In this document: one piece after another, positions 10,801-18,368 of the stretch
Numbering within the stretch: the first letter of the stretch is position 1
How the letters are laid out: each line of letters starts with the position of its first letter
Source: Bacteroidales bacterium
GTDB lineage: Bacteria; Bacteroidota; Bacteroidia; Bacteroidales; F082
DNA length: 64,000 nt
Assembly: GCA_028277395.1 (NCBI GenBank)
Contig: JANQGJ010000078.1
Span: 108,930-172,929 of the forward strand
Direction of reading: 5' to 3'
Translations under genes and position numbers: made by a program
The notes under the pieces: model-generated
Told to the model about the DNA's origin: nothing
The model's input: the letters and a program-made list of their open reading frames with translations, nothing else
Database searches by the model: none

Positions 10801-11201
10801 GATTTAAACAATTCCGAAAAAGGGTCGAACATTACAATTCCGTTTTGAGTACCAATCCATATGATACCATTACTATCTTCCACCATCGTATTTATATGAT
10901 TATTTGGCAATGATGTGCTGTCATTGAATATATTACGGTAGATTTTCATTGAATAACCATCATACCTGTTTAATCCATCCTTGGTTCCAAACCACATAAA
11001 ACCCCTGCTGTCTTCAAGGATTGACAGTATCCTGCTTTGACTCAGACCCTCTTGTATTTTTATTCTCTTTGGTGTTGTATATTCTTTAATAAACTCTTCA
11101 CAGAAAGAAGAATAACTTATTAAAAGAATTAAAATGAAAAACGTAGGTTTCAGGAAACCATACCTAAAAATGGAAATTGTTTTATTGGTTTTAATAAACA
11201 T
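7887..11201 (-). CDS. Two-component-propeller sensor histidine kinase
   Basis: Large membrane sensor of the Bacteroidota propeller family. It has an N-terminal signal/anchor (about 10-30), then many 'ligand-gated' propeller repeats (about 40-730; examples DSRGFMWFGTKDGLNRYDG and DSNGIIWIGTQNGI), then a Y_Y_Y domain (about 740-800, NLPPGNYNLEILAANNHG), one membrane helix (about 812-832), a coiled coil, a HisKA domain with phospho-acceptor His889 (IIAHDLLSP) and an HATPase domain with DNGVGIS and GTGIGLSL boxes. It stops right after the ATPase domain, with no receiver or AraC-type domain, so it is a plain kinase rather than a hybrid one-protein system. No response regulator gene is adjacent. 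The periplasmic ligand is unknown; many relatives sense glycans. Confidence 0.93.
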   Translation of the reverse strand: MFIKTNKTISIFRYGFLKPTFFILILLISYSSFCEEFIKEYTTPKRIKIQEGLSQSRILSILEDSRGFMWFGTKDGLNRYDGYSMKIYRNIFNDSTSLPNNHINTMVEDSNGIIWIGTQNGIVMFDPFSELFKSIVETDPNALAQGANKITSCAIDQKKNIWFGTDGYGIIKINNNSLEKEYFFNENDSTMHLNSVSRLFIDSKNRLWIGGYINEKVSCYNIIDGILNDHKINGLTKSNPVSRSVSSFYEDNSGRIWTNVTNHLELNGSLYYLEDGQSVFKNYNHFMTQDFENGFQDSFNSITSIFGDNDGNIWFGSLLSGIFKVKFGRNPEAYYMKSPVTDARINCIYQSKNGLIWIGTNGNGIELFAPKSTEFNLLSYKYNQDFTIESIRTFAEDDNYYWVGGYYGLAKIDKDFNEIEIIQNSSVYCLQNSRYNDSLLHTGSEGGGYQPINKYTETFTKFITNRVDVYQIRAEYVYSIYELSNSLVLLGTRNGLLGYHPSSDSMFHIKYSVTSLPESNSKETVRCIYEDNWGNILIGFVNGNIGKLNNDCTSIEKFELIPDLQIVHSANPVNCIFNDHNNDYWIATNNGLIYYKLQNNELKFYTKNDGLPNDHIYSILPGEENNLWMSTNNGISNYIFNDNIFINYDIGDGLQNNEFNTGAYFKASNGYLFFGGINGFNYFDPKKIKSNSIIPDVVITEVTASEKSLVRSKEDIHNNLVIINSEHDIFTIEFAGLSFINCSKNRYKYRLREVNDKWTDLEDQRKIRFTNLPPGNYNLEILAANNHGLWVNEPFRCEIEVLPTFFESAAFKWSMAFTLIIAIILIIRWRLKAITRQKNKLQLLVNQQTAALLVSNESLKEEIAEHAKTSSELRVSNKTKDKFLSIIAHDLLSPLGVVMGFSDLLVDESYKFNDTDRKSFNKTINLTTKRLISLLTNLLQWSKLQSGALVPNPQKLDLSLVAVEVLDLLQANIIEKEIEVVNKMQTPTFVYADKNMLLIILRNLISNAIKFTNNSGMIKIDSVAKGDKIQVEITDNGVGISEENMKKLFNPKANYTTKGTNEEPGTGIGLSLAREFVELNRGSLWVKSTVNKGSSFYFTLSVND

Positions 11202-11371
11202 TGTACTTACTCTTTTTTCCTAACCAGTCATAATAATATAATTACCTTCATCTTTACAGATCCAGTTTGAGTAGTGTCAATGTCGAAATAAGACATCTAA
11301 AATACCAAAAAATATAGTTTATAATGGACATGAATTACAGATAATTTATTAAAATTGTAAAAAACACATCT

Positions 11372-12040
11372 ATGAATTTTGCAGACCGGGTAATTAAATT
11401 TTACACTAAACTGGAAATCAGGTCAGAACTTCCTGAAAACATCAAGGTACTAAACCCATACAAAGAGAGCTATGTTATATCATTGTGTAAAGCATTTTAT
11501 AATAAATATTACAATGATGAAGATGGCAGGATGTTGATACTTGGAATAAATCCCGGAAGATTTGGAGCTGGAATCACGGGTATTCCTTTTACTGATCCCG
11601 TAGCTCTTGAAAAAGAATGTGGCATCAGTAATGATTTCGATAAAAGAAAGGAAATATCCTCGGAATTTGTATATAAGTTGATAAGCTCCATGGGAGGGGC
11701 GGATCATTTTTACAAGCACTTTTACATTGGATCAGTTTGTCCGCTTGGATTTACAAAAAACAATAAAAATTTCAATTATTATGATTCCAGGGAACTAATG
11801 AAAATATTAAAACCCGAAATCTCAGAATTTTTGATAAAACAGATAGGATTGGGAATAAAATCACGCAATTGTTTTTGCCTTGGTCAGGGTAAGAATTATG
11901 AATTCCTGCAGATGATAAATGCTGAAATGAAATTATTCGACAATATAATTCCATTACCTCATCCAAGATGGGTAGTACAATATCGTCGCAAATCGATGGA
12001 TACCATAATTGATGATGTAATCAGTAAACTAATTATGTAA
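11372..12040 (+). CDS. SMUG2-like uracil-DNA glycosylase family protein
   Basis: Predicted DNA base-excision repair glycosylase. The motif ILGINPGRFGAGITGIPFTD (about residues 52-71) is the active-site region of the SMUG2 branch of the uracil-DNA glycosylase superfamily, and the C-terminal PHPRWVVQYRRK supplies the His-containing DNA-intercalating loop. Length (222) fits. It stands alone, divergent from the sensor kinase, with a long gene-free region after it. The damaged base actually removed (uracil or another deaminated base) cannot be read from sequence. Confidence 0.8.
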   Translation: MNFADRVIKFYTKLEIRSELPENIKVLNPYKESYVISLCKAFYNKYYNDEDGRMLILGINPGRFGAGITGIPFTDPVALEKECGISNDFDKRKEISSEFVYKLISSMGGADHFYKHFYIGSVCPLGFTKNNKNFNYYDSRELMKILKPEISEFLIKQIGLGIKSRNCFCLGQGKNYEFLQMINAEMKLFDNIIPLPHPRWVVQYRRKSMDTIIDDVISKLIM

Positions 12041-12576
12041 TGAGAAGATTTAGTTTATAATTCCAAAACACCTGAACATTAAGCATTTTGGTTCAATTAT
12101 TTTTAATGCCAGTATTTTTTATCTCTTTTCATATGATAATCAGTATTTATATCTGTCAGTTTGTCTGGTCTTTTACAATGATCAGATCAATACTAATGTT
12201 TAGATCTCAGTAAACTACCATTTCTAAGAGCAATATTGTTTTCCGGGATAAACATTGAATCATGTACAGGGGGAACACATTTCCTTTATTTATCACTAAT
12301 GATGAACATGAAACTTATCGTTATGCTTAAGTGATTTCTTAGCGCTATGGATTATCATGTCACATTGAACTAATTGGTTGATTTTAATGCGTAAAATCAG
12401 AAAATATTTCATTTTTATTAAATAATCTGATACTTAACTTTTTGGTCATGATTGGAAAATATTTAAACTGATTATAAATTACATGTTGTATTCCAACTTT
12501 GTACGTTTATTACGTTTGAAAGTAAGCTATTAATTGTATTTTCGTACACCGGTTTTTTTAATAACAAAAAAATAAT
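12041..12576. other. Gene-free AT-rich region before the 2-oxoacid oxidoreductase operon
   Basis: No ORF, tRNA or strong inverted repeat is visible in these 536 bases. A possible promoter for the downstream operon is TTG at 12516-12518, 18 bp, then TATTTTCG at 12537-12544, one base off the TAnnTTTG consensus. The rest shows only scattered short repeats. Confidence 0.5.
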
Positions 12577-12801
12577 ATGGCAAAAGTAAAAGGTGCTATA
12601 GTTGTTGACGTTGAAGGTTGCAAAGGATGCGGAGTATGCGTTCCTGCTTGTCCTACTGATGTCTTACTGTTGGCAAAAGAAGTAAATGGTAAAGGATACC
12701 ATTATGCATATATGGAAAACCCCGATGCTTGTACAGGCTGTGCAAATTGTGCTGTAGTTTGTCCGGATGGAGTTATTACAGTATATAGGGTGAAAGTATA
12801 A
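12577..12801 (+). CDS. korD: 2-oxoacid:ferredoxin oxidoreductase, ferredoxin-like delta subunit
   Basis: A 74-residue protein with two [4Fe-4S] motifs: CKGCGVCVPACP and CTGCANCAVVCP. It is the electron-transfer subunit of a four-subunit 2-oxoacid:ferredoxin oxidoreductase, passing electrons from the TPP-containing subunit to free ferredoxin. It is the first gene of the operon, 26 bp ahead of the alpha subunit. The small size, without an extra domain, fits the delta subunit rather than a free ferredoxin. Confidence 0.9.
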   Translation: MAKVKGAIVVDVEGCKGCGVCVPACPTDVLLLAKEVNGKGYHYAYMENPDACTGCANCAVVCPDGVITVYRVKV

Positions 12802-12827
12802 CTATTAAGCAATCAAAAAAATAAGAA

Positions 12828-13913
12828 ATGGGTGAATTAAAATTAATGAAGGGTAACGAAGCATTAGCAGAAGCTGCAATTCGCGCTGGTGTTGATGGTT
12901 ATTTTGGATACCCCATTACACCTCAGTCAGAGGTTATAGAATATCTTATGGCTGAAAAGCCACATGAAAGAACAGGAATGGTAGTGTTACAGGCTGAAAG
13001 TGAGGTTGCTTCAATAAACATGTTATACGGAGGCGGCGGAACAGGCAAAAAAGTTATGACATCATCATCAAGTCCCGGCATCAGCTTAATGCAGGAAGGA
13101 TTGTCATACATGGCTGGCGGAGAAATTCCATGTGTTGTAGCAAATATCGTTAGAGGAGGTCCCGGACTAGGTGATATCCAGCCTGCTCAGTCTGATTATT
13201 TCCAGTCAGTTAAGGGAGGTGGCCATGGTGATTACCGTCTGCCGGTACTTGCACCTGCATCAGTACAGGAAATGTCGGATTTCGTACCAATAGCATATGA
13301 TCTGGCATTTAAGTATCGTACTCCTGTATTGATCGTATCTGATGGTCTTATCGGGCAAATGATGGAGAAGGTTGAACTGTTTGATCAGATGCCAAGATTA
13401 ACAGATGAGGAAATCAATGAGAAATATCCATGGGCTACAAATGGTAAACCTGTTGGAAAAGAAAAAAGAGTTCTTACATCTCTTGATCTTGATCCTCATA
13501 AACTTGAAAAACATAATTTCAAGCTACAGGCCAAGTACAAAAAAATTGAAGAAGAAGAAGTGCAGTTTGAACTAATCGATTGTGAAGATGCTGATTATAT
13601 CATTGTTGCATATGGATCCAGTTCACGTATTGCACAAAAAACAGTTCAGCTTGCAAGAGAAGAGGGGATAAAAGTTGGTTTATTGAGACCTATAACATTG
13701 TGGCCTTTCCCTAAAAAACCAATTGATGATCTTGTTGTTAAAGGAGTTAAAGGGTTTTTAAGTGTTGAAATGAGCGCAGGTCAAATGGTTGAAGATGTAA
13801 AATTAACAGTCAGAGAGAGAACTAAAGTAGAACATTTCGGTCGTTATGGTGGAGTTATTCATTCACCGGAAGAAGTATTGGATGCTCTTAAATCAAAAAT
13901 AATAGGAGGTTAA
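12828..13913 (+). CDS. korA: 2-oxoacid:ferredoxin oxidoreductase alpha subunit (VorB/KorA type)
   Basis: Alpha subunit holding the pyrimidine-binding and transketolase C-terminal-like domains. The start KGNEALAEAAIRAGVDGYFGYPITPQSE is the family signature, with QAESEVASINM supplying the conserved glutamate near the TPP pyrimidine ring. Length 361 fits. In Bacteroidota this type is usually named VorB (branched-chain 2-oxoacid) or KorA (2-oxoglutarate). The sequence alone does not decide the substrate. It overlaps tightly with the beta gene (2 bp apart). Confidence 0.9.
   Translation: MGELKLMKGNEALAEAAIRAGVDGYFGYPITPQSEVIEYLMAEKPHERTGMVVLQAESEVASINMLYGGGGTGKKVMTSSSSPGISLMQEGLSYMAGGEIPCVVANIVRGGPGLGDIQPAQSDYFQSVKGGGHGDYRLPVLAPASVQEMSDFVPIAYDLAFKYRTPVLIVSDGLIGQMMEKVELFDQMPRLTDEEINEKYPWATNGKPVGKEKRVLTSLDLDPHKLEKHNFKLQAKYKKIEEEEVQFELIDCEDADYIIVAYGSSSRIAQKTVQLAREEGIKVGLLRPITLWPFPKKPIDDLVVKGVKGFLSVEMSAGQMVEDVKLTVRERTKVEHFGRYGGVIHSPEEVLDALKSKIIGG
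13904..13909 (+). promoter_or_regulatory. Strong Shine-Dalgarno sequence before korB
   Basis: AGGAGG lies 6 bp before the korB ATG, inside the last codons of korA (Gly-Gly). Such a perfect site is uncommon in Bacteroidota, where ribosomes make little use of it. It may simply reflect the glycine codons. Confidence 0.35.
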
Positions 13914-13915
13914 TC

Positions 13916-14701
13916 ATGTCGGAAATAAATATTCAGGATATTATTAAACCAGAAAACCTGGTTTACGAGAAAACAAAACTAATGACCGATAAAACCCTGA
14001 GTTATTGTCCTGGCTGTGGCCATGGTACTACTCACAGGTTGATGATGGAAGTTATTGAAGAACTTGGACAGGAAAACGATACAATTGGTGTTGCACCTGT
14101 TGGTTGTTCAGTTCTGGCTTACGAATTCATGAATGTTGATATGCAGGAGGCTGCTCATGGTAGGGCACCGGCTGTTGCAACCGGAATTAAAAGATTGTGG
14201 CCCGATAAAGTTGTTTTTACATATCAGGGTGATGGTGATCTTGCTGCTATCGGAACTGCTGAAACAATTCATGCATGTAACAGAGGCGAGCAGATAGTAA
14301 TAATCTTCATAAACAATGGTATTTACGGTATGACTGGTGGACAGATGGCACCAACTACCTTGCCAGGTATGAAAACTTCAACTTCACCATATGGCAGGGA
14401 AATTGAATCAATGGGTAATCCCCTGAAAATAACCGAACTTATTGCCCAGTTACCGGGAACCTATTACGTTACAAGACATTCTGTTCAAACACCTGCAGCC
14501 GCCAGAAAAGCAAAACGTGCAATTAAAAAGGCTTTCCAGAATCAGATAGATGGAAAACCTGGATTGTCATTTGTTGAAGTGGTGTCAAACTGTAATTCAG
14601 GCTGGAAAATGGACCCTGTACAATCAAATACCTGGATGGAAGAAAATATGTTCCCGTATTACCAGCTTGGTGATATTAAGGTTGATGGTAAATTGCTCTA
14701 A
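13916..14701 (+). CDS. korB: 2-oxoacid:ferredoxin oxidoreductase beta subunit
   Basis: Thiamine-pyrophosphate-binding subunit that performs the oxidative decarboxylation of a 2-oxoacid to an acyl-CoA. CPGCGHG (about residues 31-37) opens the TPP domain. The diphosphate/Mg motif is GDGDLAAIG followed by NNGIYGMTGGQ. Length 261 is normal for a separate beta subunit. It shares the operon with the delta, alpha and gamma subunits, so the enzyme is the four-subunit form. Confidence 0.92.
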   Translation: MSEINIQDIIKPENLVYEKTKLMTDKTLSYCPGCGHGTTHRLMMEVIEELGQENDTIGVAPVGCSVLAYEFMNVDMQEAAHGRAPAVATGIKRLWPDKVVFTYQGDGDLAAIGTAETIHACNRGEQIVIIFINNGIYGMTGGQMAPTTLPGMKTSTSPYGREIESMGNPLKITELIAQLPGTYYVTRHSVQTPAAARKAKRAIKKAFQNQIDGKPGLSFVEVVSNCNSGWKMDPVQSNTWMEENMFPYYQLGDIKVDGKLL

Positions 14702-14729
14702 TGGTGATTAATAACTAAATTACACGAAA

Positions 14730-15275
14730 ATGACTGAAGAAATTATAATAGCAGGTTTTGGCGGACAAGGAGTTCTGTCAATGGGTAAAATTCTGGCTTA
14801 CTCAGGAATAATGCAAGATCAGGAAGTTAGCTGGTTCCCGGCTTATGGTCCAGAAATGAGAGGTGGAACAGCAAACGTAACAGTTATTGTTAGTGATGAA
14901 CGTATTAGCTCACCAACATTAACAGCGTATGATACTGCAATTATCCTGAACCAGCAATCAATGGATAAGTTCGAAGATACAGTTAAACCAGGAGGCGTTC
15001 TGATTTATGATCCTAATGGTATCTCAAAACACCCAACCAGAACTGATATAAACATCTTTACCATTGAAGGAGCAAAAATAGCAGCTGAAATGGGTAATAC
15101 GAAGATCTTTAATATGGTAGTTCTTGGAGGATATCTAAGTGTAAAACCAATTGTTAAACTGGAAAATGTTATCCTTGGCTTGAAAAAATCGTTACATGAA
15201 AGATATCATAAACTGATCCCGTTGAATGAAGATGCCATTACAATGGGAATGAAAAATGTTGAAAAGCTTAATTAG
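14730..15275 (+). CDS. korC: 2-oxoacid:ferredoxin oxidoreductase gamma subunit
   Basis: Gamma subunit of the same complex. The N-terminus IIIAGFGGQGVLSMGKILA is the nucleotide/CoA-interacting glycine-rich motif of the family, followed by FPAYGPEMRGGTA. Length 181 is typical. It ends the operon, and a strong hairpin terminator follows 16 bp after the stop. Confidence 0.92.
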   Translation: MTEEIIIAGFGGQGVLSMGKILAYSGIMQDQEVSWFPAYGPEMRGGTANVTVIVSDERISSPTLTAYDTAIILNQQSMDKFEDTVKPGGVLIYDPNGISKHPTRTDINIFTIEGAKIAAEMGNTKIFNMVVLGGYLSVKPIVKLENVILGLKKSLHERYHKLIPLNEDAITMGMKNVEKLN

Positions 15276-15291
15276 CAACAACTACATATGG

Positions 15292-15329
15292 AAAAAGACC
15301 TCATTTGAGTTTCAGATGAGGTCTTTTTT
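15292..15329. terminator. Bidirectional intrinsic terminator
   Basis: A 13-bp perfect stem (15292-15304 with 16 bp partner from 15316, core AAGACCTCAT/ATGAGGTCTT) with an 11-base loop, an A-run before and a T-run after. It sits between the convergent korC and mono-haem genes and should serve both. Confidence 0.88.
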
Positions 15330-15337
15330 TATAAATC

Positions 15338-15790
15338 TTATTCAAATAAACTGTCGGCATAATTCTCAAACCAGTTAATCAGGATTTCTTTATCCTGGTC
15401 ATTTAAACCGGCATCTCTGTGTATTAAAGTATAAATGGACATTGGCATTTCTCCTTCTGAAACTTCATCAGTAATGTCATCTATTACACCTGCTCTTTCT
15501 ATCTTACTAAGAGTCTCCCATTCAGAGAAATTTAATTCCTCACGTCCAAGTTTTGTATCGCGACTAATTAAAAATGAAATCGGCGATATGTACGAATACC
15601 AAGGATAACCTGTTTCATTTGAATGGCAATCATAGCATGAGTTGCGAAGAATATCCTGTACGTTAGCATTCATTTCAGGATTATTAATTATCAGATCATC
15701 GGGATTGGAGAAACTAGTTTCAGGCAGTTTTGGGGATAAAAACTGGGCCAGAATAAATATTACTATAATTATGTAAAAGACTTTTTTCAT
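15338..15790 (-). CDS. Haem-binding-domain protein, exported mono-haem c-type
   Basis: A 150-residue exported protein with an N-terminal membrane/signal segment (about 4-20) and one haem-attachment motif, CYDCH, followed by SNETGYPWYSYISPISF, which is the signature of the Bacteroidota haem-binding domain family. Electrons or haem sensing in the periplasm are the likely role. A second haem protein gene lies 85 bp upstream on the same strand, so the two may be partners. No oxidase or reductase gene is adjacent. Confidence 0.82.
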   Translation of the reverse strand: MKKVFYIIIVIFILAQFLSPKLPETSFSNPDDLIINNPEMNANVQDILRNSCYDCHSNETGYPWYSYISPISFLISRDTKLGREELNFSEWETLSKIERAGVIDDITDEVSEGEMPMSIYTLIHRDAGLNDQDKEILINWFENYADSLFE

Positions 15791-15875
15791 AATACATGAA
15801 TTTGGAATTAACCTCTAAGCAGAACCTAATGTAAAAAAGTAATTGCTGATTTGTAAATCCGGCAGTTGGTAGCAG

Positions 15876-16280
15876 TTATTCACCACTCAATTCAACAGCC
15901 ATATTGTCTGCCCATGTTACAAGTAATGTTGTTTCATCATCGGTTAGTTTTTTGTCAGGGTACTTTTCAACAAACTTCTTTGTTGGCATTTTGCCGTTTT
16001 TAACTACTTTGCTGATCTTCATAAGTTTGCCAATTTGCTTGCTTTGCTTTAGATCGGATAACTTGTCGAAATTTAGTTTCATTTTACCTTTTGTTGACTT
16101 ACTGTCAGTATTATGACATCCATAGCATGAATTGTCAATGATTTCCTGTACATCATCAGGTACATCATATGCAGGTAAACCTACCTTATCAGACGGCATT
16201 TCATAACCGGTACCGGTTGTAAAAGATAAAAATGTGATGCTTGCAGTAGCGATCGTCAAAATCAAAATTAAATTTTTCAT
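15876..16280 (-). CDS. Exported mono-haem cytochrome c-like protein
   Basis: A 134-residue protein with an N-terminal signal peptide (about 1-22, ending near TTG-TGY), one CYGCH haem-binding motif at about residue 52, and a lysine-rich C-terminal half with KNGKMPTKKF, where the methionine is a candidate distal haem ligand. It is shorter than, but similar in organisation to, the neighbouring haem-binding protein. Probably a periplasmic electron carrier. Its own promoter is visible just upstream. Confidence 0.78.
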   Translation of the reverse strand: MKNLILILTIATASITFLSFTTGTGYEMPSDKVGLPAYDVPDDVQEIIDNSCYGCHNTDSKSTKGKMKLNFDKLSDLKQSKQIGKLMKISKVVKNGKMPTKKFVEKYPDKKLTDDETTLLVTWADNMAVELSGE

Positions 16281-16314
16281 TGTTGTTTGATTATTTTATA
16301 ATTAATTTGCGGTT

Positions 16315-16345
16315 CAAAACTAGTGCTTATTTAAATTTATTCCAA
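16315..16345 (-). promoter_or_regulatory. Promoter of the cytochrome gene
   Basis: Read on the minus strand: TTG at 16345-16343, a 20-bp spacer, then TAGTTTTG at 16322-16315. This matches the Bacteroidota -33/-7 consensus and lies about 35 bp before the start codon at 16280. Confidence 0.6.
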
Positions 16346-16355
16346 ATAAAAATTC

Positions 16356-17123
16356 GTGACTGATAATATTAAAACGCTTTTAAACAACAAAACAGATCAA
16401 TATAATACAGTTGATTTTATTCCAAGTGATCCGATCAGTATCCCACACAGGTTTAACAGAAAAGAAGATATTGAGATAAGTGGATTTTTAACTTCAGTAA
16501 TTGCATGGGGCAGGAGGACAGCAATTATCAAAAGTGCCAATCACCTGTTCGATCTCATGGACAGCTCACCCTATGAGTTCCTTATTAATTCCTCAGATAA
16601 AGATTTTCGCAGGTTTGAAGGGTTTGTTTATCGTACTTTCAATTCTGATGATTGTTTATTTCTGTTGCATTCACTAAAAAACATCTATTTGAACCATGGT
16701 AGTCTGGAGATAATTGCAGAAAACGCATTCAACAGGTCAAAAAGTATCTATAATGTAATAATTGAATTAAGAAAGCATATTTTTCTGACTCCTCATTTAT
16801 TACGTTCGGAAAAACATATAGCAAATCCTGAAAGTGGATCTGCAGCGAAAAGGATTAATATGTTTTTACGTTGGATGGTACGACAGGATGACAACGGTGT
16901 TGATTTTGGCTTATGGAATAATATACCACAATCTCACCTGATGTGCCCACTGGACATTCATTCGGGTAATGTTGCACGCAAACTTGGCTTGCTTAAACGA
17001 AAGCAGAACGATTGGAAAGCAGTTGAAGAATTAACAAACAAACTCAGGTCATTTGACAATAAAGATCCTGTGAAGTATGATTTTGCATTGTTTGGAATGG
17101 GTGTATTCGAAGGGATTTCATGA
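16356..17123 (+). CDS. TIGR02757 family protein
   Basis: A conserved Bacteroidota protein of about 255 residues that I recognise by the segment DFIPSDPISIPHRFNRKEDIE and by IAWGRR soon after. Near the end it carries CPLDIHSGNVARKLGLLKRKQNDW, where DIHSGNVARKLG resembles the C-terminal helical part of helix-hairpin-helix DNA glycosylases, so a DNA-repair role is conceivable but unproven. The start is GTG at 16356; no better ATG lies upstream. It precedes the K+ channel gene by 46 bp. Confidence 0.82.
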   Translation: MTDNIKTLLNNKTDQYNTVDFIPSDPISIPHRFNRKEDIEISGFLTSVIAWGRRTAIIKSANHLFDLMDSSPYEFLINSSDKDFRRFEGFVYRTFNSDDCLFLLHSLKNIYLNHGSLEIIAENAFNRSKSIYNVIIELRKHIFLTPHLLRSEKHIANPESGSAAKRINMFLRWMVRQDDNGVDFGLWNNIPQSHLMCPLDIHSGNVARKLGLLKRKQNDWKAVEELTNKLRSFDNKDPVKYDFALFGMGVFEGIS

Positions 17124-17169
17124 TCTTAGTATAAAACATTAATATTGCAATCGGAATAAAACATCTCAA

Positions 17170-17973
17170 ATGCAGGATAAAAAACTAAAGTATATTTTAC
17201 ATTCAATAATTTTTGAAGCTGATACTAGAATTGGAAAAGTATTCGATATCGTTTTGCTTGTTACAATTACGTTTTCGGTTGTAATAGTTATGCTGAACAG
17301 TGTTTACGAACTACATCTGAAATTCGGAGATTTGTTTTTAACCTTAGAGTGGATCATTACTGTTATATTTACATTAGAGTACTTCCTTCGCATTTATTCT
17401 GTAAAAAGACCTCTTAAGTACATATTTAGTTTCTACGGAATTATTGATCTACTATCAATTCTTCCAACTTACATCAGTCTGTTTGTAGTTGATACCCATT
17501 TCCTGATAGTAATAAGGATGCTGCGATTAATGCGCATATTCAGAGTACTTAAACTTGTTCGTTATGTAAATGCTTCAAATACTCTGCTTGTCGCGTTAAG
17601 AAGTAGCAGAAGGAAGATCATCGTATTTCTTGAAGTGGTAATTATAATTGTGGTAATTACGGGAGCACTGATGTATCTGGTTGAAGGACCTGAATCGGGT
17701 TTTACAAGTATTCCAAAATCAATCTATTGGGCAATCGTAACTATTACAACAGTTGGTTATGGTGATATTGCACCCCAAACTATTCTTGGACAAACTATTG
17801 CTTCGATGCTAATGATAGTTGGTTTTGCAATAATTGCAGTTCCAACCAGTATTATTGGTAGTGAACTTGTAAAAGTAAAAAGCAGATCCAATACCAGGGT
17901 ATGTTCTGATTGTGAGTACCCTTCTCATGATGATGATGCAATTTGTTGCAAGAAATGTGGTAGCAAATTGTAA
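17170..17973 (+). CDS. Voltage-gated-type K+ channel with C-terminal zinc ribbon
   Basis: Six-transmembrane tetrameric cation channel subunit. Segments S1-S4 occupy about residues 25-135, with an S4-like stretch MLRLMRIFRVLKLVRY carrying spaced arginines. The pore helix and selectivity filter TTVGYGD lie at about 193-199, followed by S6. After the membrane part the protein ends in a short domain CSDCEYPSHDDDAICCKKCGSKL with two CxxC pairs, a zinc-ribbon. This tail replaces the usual RCK or cyclic-nucleotide domain and is the odd feature here. K+ selectivity follows from the filter; gating by voltage is inferred. Confidence 0.88.
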   Translation: MQDKKLKYILHSIIFEADTRIGKVFDIVLLVTITFSVVIVMLNSVYELHLKFGDLFLTLEWIITVIFTLEYFLRIYSVKRPLKYIFSFYGIIDLLSILPTYISLFVVDTHFLIVIRMLRLMRIFRVLKLVRYVNASNTLLVALRSSRRKIIVFLEVVIIIVVITGALMYLVEGPESGFTSIPKSIYWAIVTITTVGYGDIAPQTILGQTIASMLMIVGFAIIAVPTSIIGSELVKVKSRSNTRVCSDCEYPSHDDDAICCKKCGSKL

Positions 17974-18162
17974 AGCATCTGGAAGCAATCTTTGTTTTTT
18001 TTGTTAAAAAATCTTAATAAATATTAACAGGTGTTTTTTATGTGAAGAGCTTATTGCAAGACAGTTAGGTGAATATTTAACTTGAAATACAAATAGCATT
18101 GGTATTAAAGTGGTTTTAATGCAACGTTTTAATCCATATCATTGTTCTATATAATAAAACAA

Positions 18163-18178
18163 TAAGTGGGATCACTTA
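18163..18178. repeat. Short perfect hairpin/palindrome upstream of the DUF1573 promoter
   Basis: TAAGTGGGATCACTTA forms a 6-bp stem with a 4-base loop. It is 8 bp before the -7-like box at 18187 and could be an operator, or a weak terminator for the K+ channel gene (followed by AT-rich sequence but no clean T-tract). Confidence 0.4.
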
Positions 18179-18186
18179 AAATTTAT

Positions 18187-18194
18187 TATTTTTG
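18187..18194 (+). promoter_or_regulatory. -7 element of the DUF1573 leader transcript
   Basis: TATTTTTG matches TAnnTTTG. Transcription would begin near 18200 and give a 5' leader of about 165 bases that contains the folded element described separately. No TTG is found at the -33 position. Confidence 0.4.
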
Positions 18195-18232
18195 TTCAAT
18201 AATTTTAATTGCTAATAAAATGTAACGAACAT

Positions 18233-18346
18233 GAATTTTCATCATTCAAAACTACGCTCACAGTGGATGATTAAAATTCGTGTGAGTTCCTGAATGTATT
18301 TTCCGATACCTGCTGAAAGGCAGAACTATCAGGATTGAACATTCAG
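18233..18346 (+). ncRNA. Structured 5' leader RNA, possible novel cis-regulator
   Basis: Two adjacent elements lie in the leader of the DUF1573 gene. First, a 13-position stem pairs 18233-18245 with 18267-18279 (one mismatch), and CTCACA in its loop (18257-18262) is complementary to TGTGAG at 18281-18286, just 3' of the stem, forming an H-type pseudoknot. Second, CTGAATGT (18290-18297) pairs with ACATTCAG (18339-18346), enclosing TCC/GGA, GATA/TATC and CTGC/GCAG helices in order. The layout is like a riboswitch or protein-binding leader. I cannot match it to a known class. No T-tract follows, so control would act on translation. Confidence 0.5.
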
Positions 18347-18368
18347 AAATTAAAAAAATTTTAAACAG

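Noticed and set aside
18001..18030. TTGTTAA and TTAACAG half-sites before the DUF1573 leader
   Set aside because: They are 16 bases apart instead of 4, so they cannot form one Rex operator.
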